Source: Streptomyces sp. S.PB5
GTDB lineage: Bacteria > Actinomycetota > Actinomycetes > Streptomycetales > Streptomycetaceae
Reading direction: 5' to 3'
Length of the DNA: 64,000 bases
Assembly (NCBI RefSeq): GCF_030403745.1
Contig: NZ_JAQMWP010000015.1
Coordinates: forward strand, 124,001-188,000
Below the pieces are notes generated by a model that did not search any database, was not told the DNA's origin, and worked only from the letters and a program-made list of their open reading frames with translations. The translations under genes were made by a program, and so were the position numbers. Position 1 is the first letter of the stretch, and each line of letters starts with the position of its first letter. Shown here piece after piece: positions 62,526 to 64,000 of this stretch.

Positions 62526-63398
62526 GAGGTCTTTCAGCGTTGCCGCTCCAGAGCGAGTACCGCTGCTGCGATTGACGTCATTCGATTCGGGCTGCACCGA
62601 GCTCGTCGGAAGATCCGCCAGCACTTCAAGCGGGCAATGCCGCCCTCGACCGGGGCCCGTGCCTTCGACAGCGCCCGGTTGATGGTCTGTTGGGTGAGCG
62701 ACAGTTCGCCTCCGGGAGGCCGTCTGGCCGGTGTGGTGACCCACGCGCCGGCGCCGATGTAGGCACGGTCGGCCAGGATCGGGATCCCTTGGCGCTCGCA
62801 GATTCTGATGATCCGATGGGCACGGGCCGCGGTCAGGTCATGGCAGCGCGCCGGCAGGGCCGGTGACAGCCACAGCACCTCGCCGTTTGGATCGGTGACC
62901 ACCTGCACGTTGACCCCGTGGCGGCGGTGCTTGGCCGAGTAGTCGGCGCGGCCGTCGCCGAGGCGGTCGCACTCGGCCAGGGTGCCGTCGAGCAGGACGA
63001 ACTCGGGGTCTGCCTCGCGCAGAGCGCGCAGCAGACCGGGTGCACGGGCGGCCAGGAGATTGATGACCGCGGTGGTGTAGGCGTGCGCGGTGCCGACCGA
63101 GATGCCGAAACCGGAGGCGATCTGCGCGAGGGGCTCGTGTTTGCGCAGGTACACCAGAGCGACCAGGGCACGCTGGTGCGGCGGGAGCTTGCAGCGGCGG
63201 TCACCCTCGCGGGTGACGATGAGCATGGTCACCCACTCGATGAGCGTGTGAGGCAGGTCAAGTGCGGCAGGATGAGGGACCAACAAGGCTCCTGCGCCGA
63301 TGGGTTGAGACTTCGAACACCTCCCTCAACGGCACGGGAGCCTTGTGCGTTGTGGCCACAGTGCCTGTCACTCGATCGGTGACGCCCTGAAAGACCTC
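62526..63398 (-). mobile_element. IS5-family-like insertion sequence, 873 bp
   Basis: It is bounded by perfect 12-bp terminal inverted repeats GAGGTCTTTCAG (62526-62537) and CTGAAAGACCTC (63387-63398), and flanked by a direct duplication AGT (62523-62525 and 63399-63401). It has one transposase gene and sits in pobA. The three-base target duplication and DDE transposase fit IS5-type elements. Confidence 0.88.
62534..63286 (-). CDS. IS5-like (DDE_Tnp_4-type) transposase
   Basis: 250 residues. An N-terminal HTH region (LIVTREGDRRCKLPPHQRAL, IASGFGISVGTAHAYTTAVI) precedes the catalytic triad: VLLDGTLAECDR (first Asp), ILADRAYIGAG (second Asp) and ARAPVEGGIARLKCWRIF (Glu). All three residues are present and the frame is whole, so the element may be active. 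The stop lies within the left terminal repeat region. Confidence 0.9.
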   Translation of the reverse strand: MLVPHPAALDLPHTLIEWVTMLIVTREGDRRCKLPPHQRALVALVYLRKHEPLAQIASGFGISVGTAHAYTTAVINLLAARAPGLLRALREADPEFVLLDGTLAECDRLGDGRADYSAKHRRHGVNVQVVTDPNGEVLWLSPALPARCHDLTAARAHRIIRICERQGIPILADRAYIGAGAWVTTPARRPPGGELSLTQQTINRALSKARAPVEGGIARLKCWRIFRRARCSPNRMTSIAAAVLALERQR

Positions 63399-63858
63399 AG
63401 TCGCAGCTCAGGGTCTGCTCGCGGCCCTCGTGCAGGAACCGGACGACGGGGCTCTCGGTCTCCGGCTTCTCGATGGCAAGCGCCTCCGCTTCGAACAACA
63501 GCGGTGGTCCGTCGGTGAGTTGGAGTGCGACGAGGTCCTTCACGATCTCGGTCTGGGCGTAGATGGTGACCGTGCGGCCGCCGGTGAGGACCGGGAAGTC
63601 GATGTGGTGGCGTTCCCGGTCGAAGCGCAGCTCGATGCCCTGGTGGACCAGGCCCTCCGCCTCCAGGCGTCCGGCGGCGCCGCACTCGCGCAGGGCGTCG
63701 ACCGTGCCCTGCTCCAGCATGCCGGCGCGCTGGCGCTGTTCGACGTACTCGCGGGTCCTGGCCTCCAGGACCACGCAGTCGATGCCCGCTCGGTGCAGCA
63801 GCCGGGCGAGGAGCAGTCCGGCGGGGCCGCCGCCGATGATGCCGACCGTGGTGCGCAT

Positions 63859-64000
63859 GGCGTCCCTCCCGTGGCGGCGTCACTCAGGTGTGCCGCGCGA
63901 TGTCCAGGCCGGCCATCCCCACCGACCTGCTTCTCCGCTGGGGGTCCGGGGGTCGCCCCCCGGGAATGTGCAGCACAGGCTCTCAGCTGGATGCGCGGTG
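63859..64000. other. pobA upstream region with a GC-rich hairpin
   Basis: It contains the pobA ribosome-binding site (GGGAGG, complement of 63864-63870) and a hairpin at 63946-63963 (CCGGGGG / CCCCCCGG). The hairpin sits in a stretch resembling the dispersed GGGGTCCGGGGG-type motif of Streptomyces. A minus-strand frame ending MAGLDIARHT near 63889 could be the tail of a further gene upstream, but it is too short to call. Confidence 0.4.

Larger units (their letters stand above)
61804..63858 (-). pseudogene. pobA: 4-hydroxybenzoate 3-monooxygenase, interrupted by an IS element
   Basis: The N-terminal part (63858 to 63402) starts MRTTVGIIGGGPAGLLLARL (FAD GxGxxG) and includes RQRAGMLEQGTVDALR, the PobA substrate region. 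The C-terminal part (62525 to 61804) continues WVVGCDGFHGIARDTV with the second FAD motif LLLAGDAAHIVPPTGAKGLN. Removing the 873-bp element and one copy of the 3-bp duplication restores a single 392-codon frame, the normal PobA length (~394). The enzyme hydroxylates 4-hydroxybenzoate to protocatechuate. The rest of the gene has no damage, so the insertion looks recent. Confidence 0.92.

Overview
The window is high-GC actinobacterial DNA and reads as a Streptomyces chromosome. The evidence is strong GC3 bias, many GTG starts, ATGA/GTGA gene couplings, a DmdR-type iron box, DUF5999 and DUF3626 proteins, a Tap-like protein, and dispersed hairpin repeats of the kind scattered through Streptomyces genomes. 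I see no rRNA, tRNA, CRISPR array, prophage or antibiotic biosynthetic cluster. The mix of single metabolic and resistance-type genes, broken genes and one insertion sequence suits an accessory (arm-like) chromosomal region.

Layout. 0-5 kb: the end of an SDR gene, a Tap-like protein with an XRE partner, an NAD-dependent epimerase and a ROK regulator. 5-10 kb: a phosphotransferase-fold protein, the decayed reductase end of a CYP102 (P450-BM3-type) fusion, a LuxR-type remnant, a DUF3626 protein, an FBP (EF-G-binding-like) protein and an erythromycin-esterase-family protein. 10-23.4 kb: a FUSC-type membrane protein, a lactonase-fold lipoprotein, an iron-box-controlled DUF2470 protein, a TetR regulator divergent from a stand-alone CYP102 heme protein, a YkgJ/pentapeptide-repeat protein, SigJ, membrane proteins, a PIG-L deacetylase and a peptidase-like hydrolase.

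23.5-42.3 kb is the most coherent block, a rhamnose catabolic locus. The leftward arm runs from the ABC importer (rhaT-P-Q-S) through rhamnose mutarotase and a secreted BNR propeller protein (candidate polysaccharide lyase) to a LacI regulator. The rightward arm holds rhamnose isomerase, a bifunctional rhamnulose-phosphate aldolase/lactaldehyde dehydrogenase, rhamnulokinase and lutABC. A secreted GH78 alpha-L-rhamnosidase converges on lutC. Together they could take a rhamnose-containing polymer through free rhamnose, rhamnulose-1-P and lactaldehyde to lactate and pyruvate, plus DHAP. Candidate LacI-type operators lie in the divergent promoter region and upstream of the rhamnosidase.

42.5-64 kb: a glycosyltransferase gene preceded by a sequence matching the rifamycin-associated element, an ABC exporter pair, a MoxR/VWA pair, a WYL regulator divergent from a VOC protein, a pirin, a MarR-type pair, a PepSY membrane protein and peptide deformylase. 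After these comes an ABC-F gene with an apparent leader peptide and attenuator, but with its reading frame broken by a 37-bp hairpin repeat. Then follow a disulfide oxidoreductase-family flavoprotein, thioredoxin, and pobA (4-hydroxybenzoate 3-monooxygenase) interrupted by an 873-bp IS5-like element with a 3-bp target duplication.

The strongest points for a second look are the RAE-linked glycosyltransferase, the three differently broken genes (CYP102 reductase, ABC-F, pobA), the leader/attenuator ahead of the ABC-F gene, the Tap-like protein with polymerase-like motifs, and the complete rhamnose-to-pyruvate locus. All family assignments are from reading the translations; no database search was run.
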